50,536 bases of DNA, taken from Rhodospirillaceae bacterium. Lineage in GTDB: Bacteria > Pseudomonadota > Alphaproteobacteria > Rhodospirillales > Casp-alpha2. The notes beneath the pieces are model-generated. The model did not search any database and was not told the origin of the DNA. It saw only the letters and a program-made list of their open reading frames with translations. Shown piece by piece: positions 25,252 through 33,974 of this stretch (the first letter of the stretch is position 1; each line of letters starts with the position of its first letter). The stretch lies in NCBI GenBank assembly GCA_018665815.1, contig JABJBP010000156.1, forward strand, positions 1-50,536, in the 5' to 3' direction. The translations under genes and the position numbers were made by a program.

Positions 25252-26049
25252 ATGGAAGCGGAAGATTACGAAGACATCCTCTATGAAGAAAAGGATCACG
25301 TGGCGACGATCTCGATCAACCGCCCGGACCGTATGAATGCTTACCGCGAACAGACCTATTTCGAGGTCATTGACGCGCTGCAGCGCGCCGGCTGGAATCC
25401 GGACATCGGCGTCATCGTCCTTACCGGGGCCGGCGGCAAGGCATTCGGTGTCGGCGGCGACAGCGGCGACAAGAAATCCGAGCGTGCTCGGCGCGGCACA
25501 ATCGGCGTGCCCATCGAGGAAGTCCACGCGCTTATCCGCGATGTGCCGAAGCCGGTGATCGCCAAGGTCAACGGATATGCCATTGGTGGTGGTAATGTCA
25601 TCGCCACCATGTGTGACCTGACCATCGCGTCGGAGAACTCACAATTCGGTCAGGTTGGGCCGAAGGTCGGCTCCGTCGATCCGGGGTTCGGCACGGCCTA
25701 TCTGGCGCAAGTTGTCGGCGAGAAAAAGGCCCGTGAAATGTGGTATCTGTGCCGCCGTTATCCGGCCGCCGAGGCTCAAGAAATGGGCCTCGTCAACAAG
25801 GTCGTGCCGGAAGAGTACCTGGACGCCGAGGTCGAGGCCTGGTGTGCCGAAATCGTCGAGCGCAGCCCGACGGCCATCGCAATCGCCAAACGCTCCTTCA
25901 ATGCGGCGACGGAACATATCCGCGGCATATCCCAAATGGGCTTCCAGGCGCTTGGGCTCTATTACAATACCGAAGAGGCCAAGGAAGGCGGGAATGCCTT
26001 CCGCGAAAAACGCAAGCCGGACTTTCGAAGCAAGGCAAATTCCGGTTAG
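25252..26049 (+). CDS. Crotonase-family enzyme, BadI/MenB-like
   Basis: A 265-residue crotonase closest by eye to 2-ketocyclohexanecarboxyl-CoA hydrolase (BadI), which opens alicyclic rings, and to naphthoyl-CoA synthase (MenB), which closes them. Shared features are INRPDRMNAYR, an oxyanion-hole GYAIGGGNV (109-116), FGQVGPKVGSVDPGFGTAYL with the conserved Asp143, GEKKAREMWYLCRRY, and the C-terminal LYYNTEEAKEGGNAFREKR with the catalytic-type Tyr. No other men genes are nearby, so ring cleavage in a catabolic pathway is more likely. AAGGA precedes ATG 25252 by 8 nt. It ends 6 nt before the converging dctM gene. Confidence 0.85.
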   Translation: MEAEDYEDILYEEKDHVATISINRPDRMNAYREQTYFEVIDALQRAGWNPDIGVIVLTGAGGKAFGVGGDSGDKKSERARRGTIGVPIEEVHALIRDVPKPVIAKVNGYAIGGGNVIATMCDLTIASENSQFGQVGPKVGSVDPGFGTAYLAQVVGEKKAREMWYLCRRYPAAEAQEMGLVNKVVPEEYLDAEVEAWCAEIVERSPTAIAIAKRSFNAATEHIRGISQMGFQALGLYYNTEEAKEGGNAFREKRKPDFRSKANSG

Positions 26050-26055
26050 GCGTCG

Positions 26056-27327
26056 TCAGAAGGCGTAAGGCAAATACATCGCCAGGGCCGGCCAGAAGTA
26101 GAGAACCACGACAGTCGACAGCATAATGACGATGAACGGCCAGACTCCGGACGAGACCTCGGTCAGGGTGGCATTGCCGACGGCTTGAATGACGAACAGG
26201 TTCAGGCCGACGGGCGGCGTGATCAAGGCGCACTCGACCATGATGACAAAGACAATGCCGAACCAAATGGGATCGATGCCCATGATGCCCAAGGTCGGAT
26301 AGATCACCGGCACCATGATCAACAGCATGCTTAGGGCTTCCAGGAAAAAGCCCATAATTAATAGCACAGCACAAATCACCAGTACGAAACTCCATGGTTC
26401 GCTGAAGTTGGCAATGACCATCTGTGAGACGTCCTGGGGAATTCGGTAAAGGGTAACAGCTTTTGAGAAAATTTTTGCACCGGCGACAATAAGGAAAATG
26501 GTTACTGTCGTCTGCATGGCTTCAATGCTGGCTTCCTTAATTTTTTCCAGCGTCATCCGTCGCATGCCGAAGGTGATAATGAGGGCCAGAACGAAGCCGA
26601 TGCCAGCGGCTTCTGTCGGCGTAAAGATGCCGAAATAGATGCCGAAAATAACGATCGCCGCCAGCGACACGGTTGGAATAGCTCGGATACTGGCTCTTTT
26701 ACGCTCTTCCCATGTCGCTTTAGGCGCGATCTCGAATTGACCTTTGTAGCGGGCATAAACCATAGAATAGACGGAAAATGCCACGGCCAAGAAAATACCT
26801 GGTCCGATTCCGGCGGTGAATAGCCCGATGATTGATTCCTCGGTAATCACGCCATAGACGATCAGGATAATTGATGGCGGGATCAAGATGCCCAATGTTC
26901 CGCCAGCAGCCAGGAGCCCGAGAACGAAACGTCGGTTATAACCTCTTTGGGTCATCTCGGGGATAGCGACGGTGCCGATGGTCGCTGCGGTTGCCACGGA
27001 CGACCCGGAGATCGCCGCGAACAGAGCGCACGATGTAATGGTTGCAACCCCCAATCCACCCGGCCAATGACCGACCCACGATTGGACCGCGGCAAATAAA
27101 TCCTTACCGACCCCGCCTTTTAAAAGAATATTCGACATTAAAAGAAATAAGGGAACAGCGAGCAGGATAAAATTGTCGATGCTGGAATAGAGCCCTTGTG
27201 GAATCATAATCGGGTTGAACCCTTCGAGGGCAAGCAACACCAACCCGAGCCCCCCCAAAGTGAACGCAATGGGGATACCCGCCAGCAATAAAATCAGGAG
27301 GACGGCTAGAATGAGAAAAGTCGTCAC
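26056..27327 (-). CDS. dctM: TRAP transporter large permease (DctM)
   Basis: A 423-residue, about 12-helix integral membrane protein of the DctM family, the Na+-coupled channel part of a tripartite ATP-independent transporter. Typical segments are AGIPIAFTLGGLG, ISGSSVATAATIGTVAIPEMTQRGYNRRF and LGILIPPSIILIVYGVITEES. It overlaps dctQ by 4 nt and is last in the dctPQM operon. Its place beside CoA-transferase and beta-oxidation genes suggests it imports the acid they degrade. Confidence 0.95.
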   Translation of the reverse strand: MTTFLILAVLLILLLAGIPIAFTLGGLGLVLLALEGFNPIMIPQGLYSSIDNFILLAVPLFLLMSNILLKGGVGKDLFAAVQSWVGHWPGGLGVATITSCALFAAISGSSVATAATIGTVAIPEMTQRGYNRRFVLGLLAAGGTLGILIPPSIILIVYGVITEESIIGLFTAGIGPGIFLAVAFSVYSMVYARYKGQFEIAPKATWEERKRASIRAIPTVSLAAIVIFGIYFGIFTPTEAAGIGFVLALIITFGMRRMTLEKIKEASIEAMQTTVTIFLIVAGAKIFSKAVTLYRIPQDVSQMVIANFSEPWSFVLVICAVLLIMGFFLEALSMLLIMVPVIYPTLGIMGIDPIWFGIVFVIMVECALITPPVGLNLFVIQAVGNATLTEVSSGVWPFIVIMLSTVVVLYFWPALAMYLPYAF

Positions 27328-27851
27328 GGTCTGAATTCCCGAACTTCATGGTCGTGCGGGCCGCCTTCACCACTGGGTGGTGCGCCACGCAGCAATTTCC
27401 ATATTTCCGCCAAAGCCTGCAATATGAGAACGGAAAATCCAACGGGAATGGCCGATTCTGTCCAGGCCTTGGGAAGTTGATTCATGGTTTCCGTGGCCCG
27501 CCCAATTTCAATGCTTTCGATGACGGTTTCTAAGCCAAACCAGACGGCAACTAGACTGAAAACAATGACCCAAACCAGGCCGAAAACTTCCAAGCCGCGG
27601 CGGACACTGATGGAAAACCGACCGGTTAAGGCGGTAATGCGGATCAGGCTGTGGCTTTTCAGGACATAACCCATAGCCAAATAAGTCGCCCAGAGCTGCA
27701 GAAAGATTGCGCCTTCTTCGGCCCAGGTGGTCGGCGCCAGAAATACATATCGGGCGACAACCTCATAGGTGATCATCAGGCCAATAATGAAAAAAGTCGC
27801 CGAGGCAACGGCAGCGAATTTGTCACTGATACGGTCGATGACATTAAGCAT
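27324..27851 (-). CDS. dctQ: TRAP transporter small permease (DctQ)
   Basis: A 175-residue protein with four transmembrane helices and the DctQ-family TWAEEGAIFLQLWATYLAMGYVLKS region (TWAEE is typical). The C-terminal tail is hydrophilic (GAPPSGEGGPHDHE). It overlaps dctM by 4 nt and is separated from dctP by 108 nt containing a strong hairpin, the usual arrangement allowing more binding protein than permease to be made. Confidence 0.93.
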   Translation of the reverse strand: MLNVIDRISDKFAAVASATFFIIGLMITYEVVARYVFLAPTTWAEEGAIFLQLWATYLAMGYVLKSHSLIRITALTGRFSISVRRGLEVFGLVWVIVFSLVAVWFGLETVIESIEIGRATETMNQLPKAWTESAIPVGFSVLILQALAEIWKLLRGAPPSGEGGPHDHEVREFRP

Positions 27852-27889
27852 GTTTTATAGTCTCGGGTAAAATCCGACACACAGCAAGA

Positions 27890-27925
27890 AGCGGAGACGG
27901 AACGTTTGAAAGTTCCCTCTCCGCT
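27890..27925 (-). terminator. Hairpin between dctP and dctQ
   Basis: Arms at 27890-27903 and 27912-27925 pair at 13 of 14 positions (one C-C mismatch) around an 8-nt loop. On the minus strand it lies 35 nt after the dctP stop. No long T-run follows, so it may be an attenuating or mRNA-stabilising hairpin rather than a full terminator. Confidence 0.6.
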
Positions 27926-27959
27926 CTTGATGCGTTAGATGATGTGATTGTTCTTGTGG

Positions 27960-28964
27960 TTATTTATTCAATGCATCCATAACCATTTGCCCCAATTCAC
28001 CCGAGTTCTTCAGATAGGCGTCGACAACAGGTTTGCCGGAAGCGCGCCATTGGGCGACTTCCGCAGGCGATAGCTCGATGACCTGCTTGCCTTTTTCGCG
28101 GGTAAATTTGATCGACGCGGCCTCAACAGTTTCAACGGCTTCATGTTGAGCTTTCTCAGCTGCGCGGCCACATTTCGTCATGGCGGCTTGATCGGATTTC
28201 GACAGCGACTGCCACTTCTTTTCGTTGATCAGGCTGACGAAATAGATATAGGCATGTTCCGAAATCGTCACCACATCCATGACTTCATGCAGCTTGCGGG
28301 ACTTCACGGAGGCAACGCCAGTCATACCCGCGTCCACTGTGCCGCGCTGATAAGCGACGAACTGCCGGGAACCGGACATGAGAGTCGCAGCGCCACCGTT
28401 GGCTTTGACAAAATCACCCAAGGTTTTGCCGAAAACGCGGACTTTCAATCCTTTCAGATCACTCGGTACGCGAACCGGCTTCTCTTTCTTGGAAAGGAAC
28501 ACGGCGCGACCGTATTCGATCCACCAAACCGGACGGGTGCCGGTTTTCAATAAAGCGTCATCGAGCATTGTACGGAGCGCGGCGCCGGGTTGCAGCATGG
28601 CGACCGTTTTTTCACGGTTGCCTGTCGCGAAAGGTACATAGAAAATTTCGATGGCCGGGATCGTGCCGGCGAAGCGCGCTGTCGTGCTCATCCCCATATC
28701 AACGGCACCCGAGGCAACGGCCTGCGGCACTTCCTTATCTTTGTACAGCTGCGCAGAGTCGTACATCTCGATGTTAATATCAGTGCTGTCGGCAACACAC
28801 TTGATGAACGCGTTGGCGTTCTTGGTGGCAAAGTTCTTGCCCGGCAATTGTGTCGTGTACCGAAGGGTCTGACCTGCCGTTGCCGGTGCCTGTGCGGCGC
28901 CCAACGTAAACGCACCAACGGCCAATGCGAGCGCCGACGTGCGGAAAAGCGATTTGTCTAACAT
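27960..28964 (-). CDS. dctP: TRAP transporter substrate-binding protein (DctP)
   Basis: A 334-residue periplasmic solute receptor of the DctP family. A Sec signal peptide (cleavage after about residue 30, APATA-GQ) is followed by the two-lobe domain. The family core GLKVRVFGKTLGDFVKANGG (about 168-187) contains the region of the carboxylate-binding Arg. YIYFVSLINEKKWQSL and PEVAQWRASGKPV-type C-terminal segments are also present. It is the first gene of dctPQM and is transcribed divergently from the iclR-like gene, whose operator is probably in the shared region. The ligand is unknown, most likely an organic acid. Confidence 0.93.
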   Translation of the reverse strand: MLDKSLFRTSALALAVGAFTLGAAQAPATAGQTLRYTTQLPGKNFATKNANAFIKCVADSTDINIEMYDSAQLYKDKEVPQAVASGAVDMGMSTTARFAGTIPAIEIFYVPFATGNREKTVAMLQPGAALRTMLDDALLKTGTRPVWWIEYGRAVFLSKKEKPVRVPSDLKGLKVRVFGKTLGDFVKANGGAATLMSGSRQFVAYQRGTVDAGMTGVASVKSRKLHEVMDVVTISEHAYIYFVSLINEKKWQSLSKSDQAAMTKCGRAAEKAQHEAVETVEAASIKFTREKGKQVIELSPAEVAQWRASGKPVVDAYLKNSGELGQMVMDALNK

Positions 28965-29060
28965 CTAATTCCTCCCGTATTCAGTTTTATTATTGTGATA
29001 CGAACAGCTTGCGCGCCCATACCCCTCTATAAAATCGAAATTAACACTATCATCGGCGCT

Positions 29061-29115
29061 ATGAACCGTCTATTAAAATTCGGAATTGGTTCCATTCGGT
29101 GAACCGACGGTTCAT
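29061..29115. promoter_or_regulatory. Divergent operator region with IclR-type palindrome
   Basis: A perfect 15-bp palindrome TGAACCGACGGTTCA occupies 29100-29114, 18 bp before the iclR-like ATG. A further copy of its half-site, ATGAACCGTC, is at 29061-29070 and is the exact reverse complement of 29106-29115. A GGTTC-N8-GAACC inverted pair spans 29088-29105. Clustered TGAACC/GGTTCA half-sites are typical of IclR-family operators, so this probably controls both dctPQM and the regulator. Confidence 0.65.
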
Positions 29116-29132
29116 GAAAGGGTGAATCATAA

Positions 29133-29885
29133 ATGGCTATTCGCGCCGTCATGCGAGCTTTAGCCGTGTTCGATTGCTTCTCTCAGAAGCAACCCAAACT
29201 TTCCCTTCACGAAATCAGCGAAAAATTAGAGCTGGCGAAATCAACGACGTTTCGGTTGGTCGGCACCCTTGTCGAGACAGGCTACTTGATCCAGTTGGAA
29301 GACCAGCGTTATTGCATTTCCATGAAATTGTTGCGGCTGGGGGGACTGGTTCAATCGACATTGAATGTTCGTGATATCGCCGTCCCGGAGATGCGCGAAA
29401 TCAATTCCTCAACCGGCGAAACGGTCGTGCTGACAGTTCTGGCCGGCGAACAGCGCACGGCGCTGGAAGTCTTGGAAAGCGTGTCACCGTTGAAATTGGT
29501 ATTTCAAGTTGGTGATACGGTCAGCCTTCGAATAGGCGCCGTTGGGCGGGTCTTTTTGGCTCATCATCCTGAGATCAATGTCGACAATGTCTTTAAAGAT
29601 AAGTCGGAGAAGAATTCGATAAACCCACCGACGACGGCGGAGTTAAACAAAATTCGAGCACAGGGATTTGATTATCTGGCGGGAACTCGCGCACCGGGCG
29701 CGGCCAGCGTCGCCGTTCCCATTTTTGATATCAACGATATGAATACGCACTGCTTATCCATCGCCGGTCCCGAAAGCAGAATTCTCGAAAATAAGCAGCC
29801 ATTTATTGAACTGATCCGGGCTGCGGCGGCGCGGATTTCGACGCAGTTGGGCAGCGCTGCCTTGCCAGTGATCCCAACGGAATGA
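29133..29885 (+). CDS. IclR family transcriptional regulator
   Basis: A 250-residue regulator with an N-terminal winged HTH (about 5-60; LSLHEISEKLELAKSTTFRLVGTL) and a C-terminal effector-binding IclR domain (about 75-245) with the usual APGAASVAVPIFD segment. IclR proteins often sense small carboxylates or aromatic acids. It stands between the divergent TRAP operon and an enoyl-CoA hydratase-like gene 26 nt downstream, so it probably senses the imported substrate or its CoA derivative. The palindrome just upstream suggests autoregulation. Confidence 0.92.
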   Translation: MAIRAVMRALAVFDCFSQKQPKLSLHEISEKLELAKSTTFRLVGTLVETGYLIQLEDQRYCISMKLLRLGGLVQSTLNVRDIAVPEMREINSSTGETVVLTVLAGEQRTALEVLESVSPLKLVFQVGDTVSLRIGAVGRVFLAHHPEINVDNVFKDKSEKNSINPPTTAELNKIRAQGFDYLAGTRAPGAASVAVPIFDINDMNTHCLSIAGPESRILENKQPFIELIRAAAARISTQLGSAALPVIPTE

Positions 29886-29911
29886 GCATTGAATAATGAG
29901 GAATTGACGTC

Positions 29912-30694
29912 ATGGCTTACGAAACGATCACGGTGGATAAGGACGGCCCCGCATTCATCATTACATTCAATCGACCGGCGAAACGCAACGCCATCAGCAC
30001 TGTGACCATGGGTGAAATGATGGCCGCTGCAGCGGATGCGGAAGACGATGCCGACATTCGGGGCATCATCATCACCGGCGGCACAGATTTCTTCTCTGCT
30101 GGCGCCGACCTCAATGACGCCCAGGCGCTCAGCGCACCGGCTGAAACGCTGACTTATTTGAAGCGCTGGCATCGCCTATGCCGAACGTTCGAAGAGCACA
30201 ACAAACCAGTGATCGCCGCCATCGAGGGTTTTTGCATGACCGGCGGATGTGAGTTCGCCATGGCCTGCGATATCCGTGTCGGCGCGGAAGGCTCAAGTTA
30301 CGCTATCACCAGCGCGCGCATCGGCACTGTTGCCGGTGCCGGCGGCACCCAGCGTCTGCCGCGCATTGTCGGCCCGGCGAAGGCCCTGGAGATCATGTTC
30401 GATGCCGACCCCATCGTTGCCGAAGAGGCCTACCGTATCGGTTTGATCAATAAACTGGTGCCTAAAGGATCAGCATTGGATGAAGCTAGATCCATGGTTG
30501 CGCATTACGCCACGCGCGCACCGCTGAGCCATGCGTTTATTAAGCACACGGTCTATACAGGCATGCAGATGGATCTGGTATCTTCGCTGGACTATGAATC
30601 TTTCATCGTCTCAACCATATATGAGACTGAAGATCGCCGCGAAGGCATCGGTGCGTTCTTGGAAAAACGGAAAGCCGAATTTAAAGGAAAATAG
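29912..30694 (+). CDS. Enoyl-CoA hydratase/isomerase family protein
   Basis: A 260-residue crotonase. Visible features are FNRPAKRNAIS, the SAGADL oxyanion segment (62-67), EGFCMTGGCEFAMACDIR and VAGAGGTQRLPRIVGPAKALEIM. Compared with rat hydratase, the second catalytic glutamate is kept (Glu160), but the first, in PEI, is replaced by Ser134. A simple hydration is therefore uncertain, and isomerase, hydrolase or other crotonase chemistry is possible. It follows the iclR-like gene closely and converges on the double CoA-transferase gene with a 6-nt gap. Confidence 0.88.
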   Translation: MAYETITVDKDGPAFIITFNRPAKRNAISTVTMGEMMAAAADAEDDADIRGIIITGGTDFFSAGADLNDAQALSAPAETLTYLKRWHRLCRTFEEHNKPVIAAIEGFCMTGGCEFAMACDIRVGAEGSSYAITSARIGTVAGAGGTQRLPRIVGPAKALEIMFDADPIVAEEAYRIGLINKLVPKGSALDEARSMVAHYATRAPLSHAFIKHTVYTGMQMDLVSSLDYESFIVSTIYETEDRREGIGAFLEKRKAEFKGK

Positions 30695-30700
30695 CCCGGC

Positions 30701-32815
30701 TTAATCCAATCCCAGAGCCAATTTTTCCGACGCACTCATTCGGCGCGCCTGTCCAATAGGCTTGGAGACAACCGGCGGCGTCCCAGACAGCCCTAGAGGT
30801 GATCCCAACAAGGGCCAATCCGTACCCGTTTCGGATTTCCGCCAGGCGATCAATTCCCGCGCCGTTGCCTGCGGATGGCCGGCAACTTCGGCAATATCGA
30901 GAACAGGCGCCGCGGGAATGCCTTCTTCGGTATATTTATCGACCAATTCGGTTCGGCTTAAATCACTGCGGTCTAGATCATCAGCTTGATCCACCAATAC
31001 ATACCCATCGGCGCATGCCACCATAGTAGATGCGTCTTCAATGTCATTGTTCCACGCGGGCGCCGTCACCCAGGCGGCGACATCTTGCATGGAGAGGTCG
31101 ACGTAAGCGCCAAGCCCGGATTGCCGCCGGCCATGTAGGGCGGCCAATACAGCAAACAACCCGACCTCGCCGCCCATGAGATCACCGACCGAAATCCCGG
31201 CTTTCATGGGCATGCCATCATGAATATTAGCATCCATGAACCCCGACATGGCCTGAACTACGGTATCGAAGGCGGGGCGCTGCCCGTATGCGGAATCTGT
31301 GCCGAAGCCGGAAATGGCGCAGTAGATCAGTCGCGGATTGATCTGGTTCAAGTTTTCGCGGCTGAACCCGCGCCGTGCCAGGGAACCGGGTTTGAGGTTC
31401 TCGATTAAAATATCGGCCGAGGCGACAAGCTTCGTGAAATCTTCGGCCTCCGTCGGATCATTCAAATCCAACGCATAGCTTTGCTTGTCACTGTTGGTCA
31501 TGACGAAAAAATAGCTATGCCCTTCGTTGCTGGGCTGCCAATGGCGGGCGGCGTCGCCTTCCGGCGGTTCAATCTTCAGGACTTCGGCACCTAAAGTAGC
31601 CAGATGCCGGCAGGCCAGGGGCGCTGTCGTGTATTGACCGATTTCGAGAACACGGATGCCGGCCAAAGGTTGTCCGGGTGTATTGTGTTCAGAGCTTCCC
31701 GAACCCGTGTTGGCGAGCGAGCGGACATAGGCACGATCTGCATCAGGTTCAGGAATGTGTGCCATCGCCTCGGCAGCGATTGGGGTTGGCTTGATGACGG
31801 CACCGGGAATACGCACGGTCTGTTCGCTGATCGGATCGCGCACTTCGCTGACCATGGCGCGGTGCGCCAAATTGACGTCCTCACCGTTAACATCGAGCTT
31901 CAATATCGGCCCACAGGCAACACCAGCCTCCAGCAGAATTTCCATGCATGCCGCCAAGTCGCGTTGACCGACCCATTCTTGGATAATCGCATCAATCTCA
32001 TCGCGATGATCCACCCGCGCTGCCAATGTTTCGAACATTGGGTCGGTTTTCAGGTATTCGATCTCCATGACTTTGCAGATGCTGTGCCACGACGACTGCG
32101 ATGCCGAGCAAATCAGTATCCAACTGTCGGTCGCCCGGTAGGCATTCCATGGCGCGCACATGGTATGTTGATTGCCGACCCGCGCCGGGCTGCCGCCACC
32201 GAAATGCGATGGCAGGAACGTCCCCAAACAATTCACCGCGCAATCAAACAAAGCCAAGTCGATGTGCTGGGATTTGCCGCTGTCGGACCGGGATTTTATG
32301 GCCGCGACTGTCGCCGCAGCGCCATAGACGGCGGCGGCATATTCGATGACCGGCACCCCGGCAATGACAGGCGGTCCGTCTGCTGGGCCCGTCGTATGCG
32401 CTGCACCGGTGATGGCTTCGAGCATGGCTTCGGAATAGGCCTTTCCCGCCATGGGGCCGGTGTGGCCAAAGGCTGTAATATCACAAACAATTGTGTCCGC
32501 CGCCCAGGCATCTTCAAGACGCGCCGCGTAAGACGGGTCCACATCACTTGAGATCAGAACCACATCGCATGACTTGATGAGGTCAATCAAGATTTCCGGA
32601 TCGTCGCCGTTTGCGGGATCGATGCAGAGGCTCCGCTTTCCAGCGGCGAATAATGCCCGATGCCGCCATTTGTTGTTATCGCGCTGATCGGGCGGTTCAA
32701 CAAAAATCACCGTCGCCCCGGCTTGTGCGAGCAGGTTCCCGCACCCGCCGACAGCAACCCGGCTGCCGATCTCGACAACGGTAAGGTCGTTGAGCCACGC
32801 GTTATCGGAAGGCAT
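30701..32815 (-). CDS. Tandem (double-domain) CaiB/BaiF CoA-transferase family III protein
   Basis: A 704-residue protein, about twice the family length, made of two CaiB-type halves. The N-terminal half starts LNDLTVVEIGSRVAVGGCG; the second starts near residue 385 with LAGIRVLEIGQYTTAPLACRHL. In the second half the usual catalytic Asp is present (SVGDLMGGEVG). In the first half the same position is Glu158 (VPVIEYAAAVYG), so that half may be structural or altered. Family III enzymes move CoA between carboxylic acids through an aspartyl-CoA thioester. It overlaps the acyl-CoA dehydrogenase gene by 14 nt and is last in that minus-strand operon. Confidence 0.88.
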   Translation of the reverse strand: MPSDNAWLNDLTVVEIGSRVAVGGCGNLLAQAGATVIFVEPPDQRDNNKWRHRALFAAGKRSLCIDPANGDDPEILIDLIKSCDVVLISSDVDPSYAARLEDAWAADTIVCDITAFGHTGPMAGKAYSEAMLEAITGAAHTTGPADGPPVIAGVPVIEYAAAVYGAAATVAAIKSRSDSGKSQHIDLALFDCAVNCLGTFLPSHFGGGSPARVGNQHTMCAPWNAYRATDSWILICSASQSSWHSICKVMEIEYLKTDPMFETLAARVDHRDEIDAIIQEWVGQRDLAACMEILLEAGVACGPILKLDVNGEDVNLAHRAMVSEVRDPISEQTVRIPGAVIKPTPIAAEAMAHIPEPDADRAYVRSLANTGSGSSEHNTPGQPLAGIRVLEIGQYTTAPLACRHLATLGAEVLKIEPPEGDAARHWQPSNEGHSYFFVMTNSDKQSYALDLNDPTEAEDFTKLVASADILIENLKPGSLARRGFSRENLNQINPRLIYCAISGFGTDSAYGQRPAFDTVVQAMSGFMDANIHDGMPMKAGISVGDLMGGEVGLFAVLAALHGRRQSGLGAYVDLSMQDVAAWVTAPAWNNDIEDASTMVACADGYVLVDQADDLDRSDLSRTELVDKYTEEGIPAAPVLDIAEVAGHPQATARELIAWRKSETGTDWPLLGSPLGLSGTPPVVSKPIGQARRMSASEKLALGLD

Positions 32816-33956
32816 CGATGCTGACCAACTCGCGTCCCTGAATGAGGGTCAAAATGCCGTTAACCCCATCCGGGATAGGCAGCATGCGGACATCGCGGTA
32901 AAATTGTTCCATACCGGTTTCTTGGGCGATGCCCATGGCGCCCATAACGTGAATTGCCTCTGAAATAGCCTTCTCGCAGGCGTCGGTCGCATAGCGCTTG
33001 GCCATGGCCGACGTACCGTTCGCACGCTCGCCTCGGTCCATGGCATCCAACGCCGAATAACAGAGCAGGCGGCTGGTCACGATCAGGGTTTCAATATCCG
33101 CCAGCTGCTTTTGCACCAACTGATGTCCGCCGATCAATTTACCGAACTGTTTCCGTACCCCGGCGTATTCCAGCGCCGCCTCGAAGGCCTGCTGAGCCAG
33201 ATTGACTGCGGCCAAGCCAACCAAAGGCCGATTGCCATTCCACGTCATGGTCAAAACCTTGGCCGCATCACCGGATGTGCCCAGGGAATTCGCTGCCGGT
33301 ACGCGGCAATTGTCAAAAATGACTTCGCTGAGATGGCCTTGCCGCAGGCCCAAACTTTCGATGTGTCGGGTTTCAAAAGTAGATTGATCACGTTCGACGA
33401 CGATCCGGCGTAAGCGGCTATAACCCCTGTCATCAACGCCGTCGGCACAGGTGACATTTATGATGTCGCAGACATTGGCATTAGTGATCCACATTTTGGT
33501 GCCGTTGATCACCAATTCATTCCCGTCTTCCGCAACCCGGGTTTTTACTTCGCGCGGGTTTGAGCCGACATCGGGTTCCGTCGTGCCAGTGCAGGAAATC
33601 TTTCGTCCTTCGAGCAAGTCAGGCAAAAACCGTTGGCGCTGTTCATCGCTGCTTTCAGCGAAGATGCGTGCCACCGTGCATTCCTGGGCTAACAAGGAAA
33701 TGGCGATGACTGGCGGCAGCGCTTCAAATACCAACCCATATTCCAGCATCTTTAAGCCCGCACCGCCGTCGTCAGCGGAAAGGCGGGGCGCCATTAAACG
33801 CTGCTCCGCCAAAACGCCGTAAATTTCAAGCAATGCCGGTTTCGGCAGTGGTGTATCAGCATCGTGGGCATCCAAAATGGGCTGGATGTCCCGCGCCGTC
33901 ATGGCGCGGGCGGTGTCCTGGATGAGTTCTTGTTCGGCGTTGAGGGCGAAATCCAT
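32802..33956 (-). CDS. Acyl-CoA dehydrogenase family protein
   Basis: A 384-residue FAD-dependent acyl-CoA dehydrogenase that should introduce an alpha,beta double bond and pass electrons to ETF. Typical features are TGTTEPDVGSN, NGTKMWITNANVCD and a C-terminal YRD...GREL pattern. The position of the catalytic Glu (YEG in MCAD-like enzymes) is Asp363 in PIPDGVNGIL, so the base may be Asp or lie elsewhere. It is flanked by an SDR 18 nt upstream and the double CoA transferase downstream, which suggests stepwise oxidation of a CoA thioester. Confidence 0.92.
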   Translation of the reverse strand: MDFALNAEQELIQDTARAMTARDIQPILDAHDADTPLPKPALLEIYGVLAEQRLMAPRLSADDGGAGLKMLEYGLVFEALPPVIAISLLAQECTVARIFAESSDEQRQRFLPDLLEGRKISCTGTTEPDVGSNPREVKTRVAEDGNELVINGTKMWITNANVCDIINVTCADGVDDRGYSRLRRIVVERDQSTFETRHIESLGLRQGHLSEVIFDNCRVPAANSLGTSGDAAKVLTMTWNGNRPLVGLAAVNLAQQAFEAALEYAGVRKQFGKLIGGHQLVQKQLADIETLIVTSRLLCYSALDAMDRGERANGTSAMAKRYATDACEKAISEAIHVMGAMGIAQETGMEQFYRDVRMLPIPDGVNGILTLIQGRELVSIDAFR

Positions 33957-33974
33957 CGGATGCTCCTTCGGCGG

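Noticed and set aside
31604-32551. 315-codon plus-strand frame opposite the double CoA transferase
   Set aside because: Shadow of a well-supported gene; composition and codon pattern follow the opposite strand.
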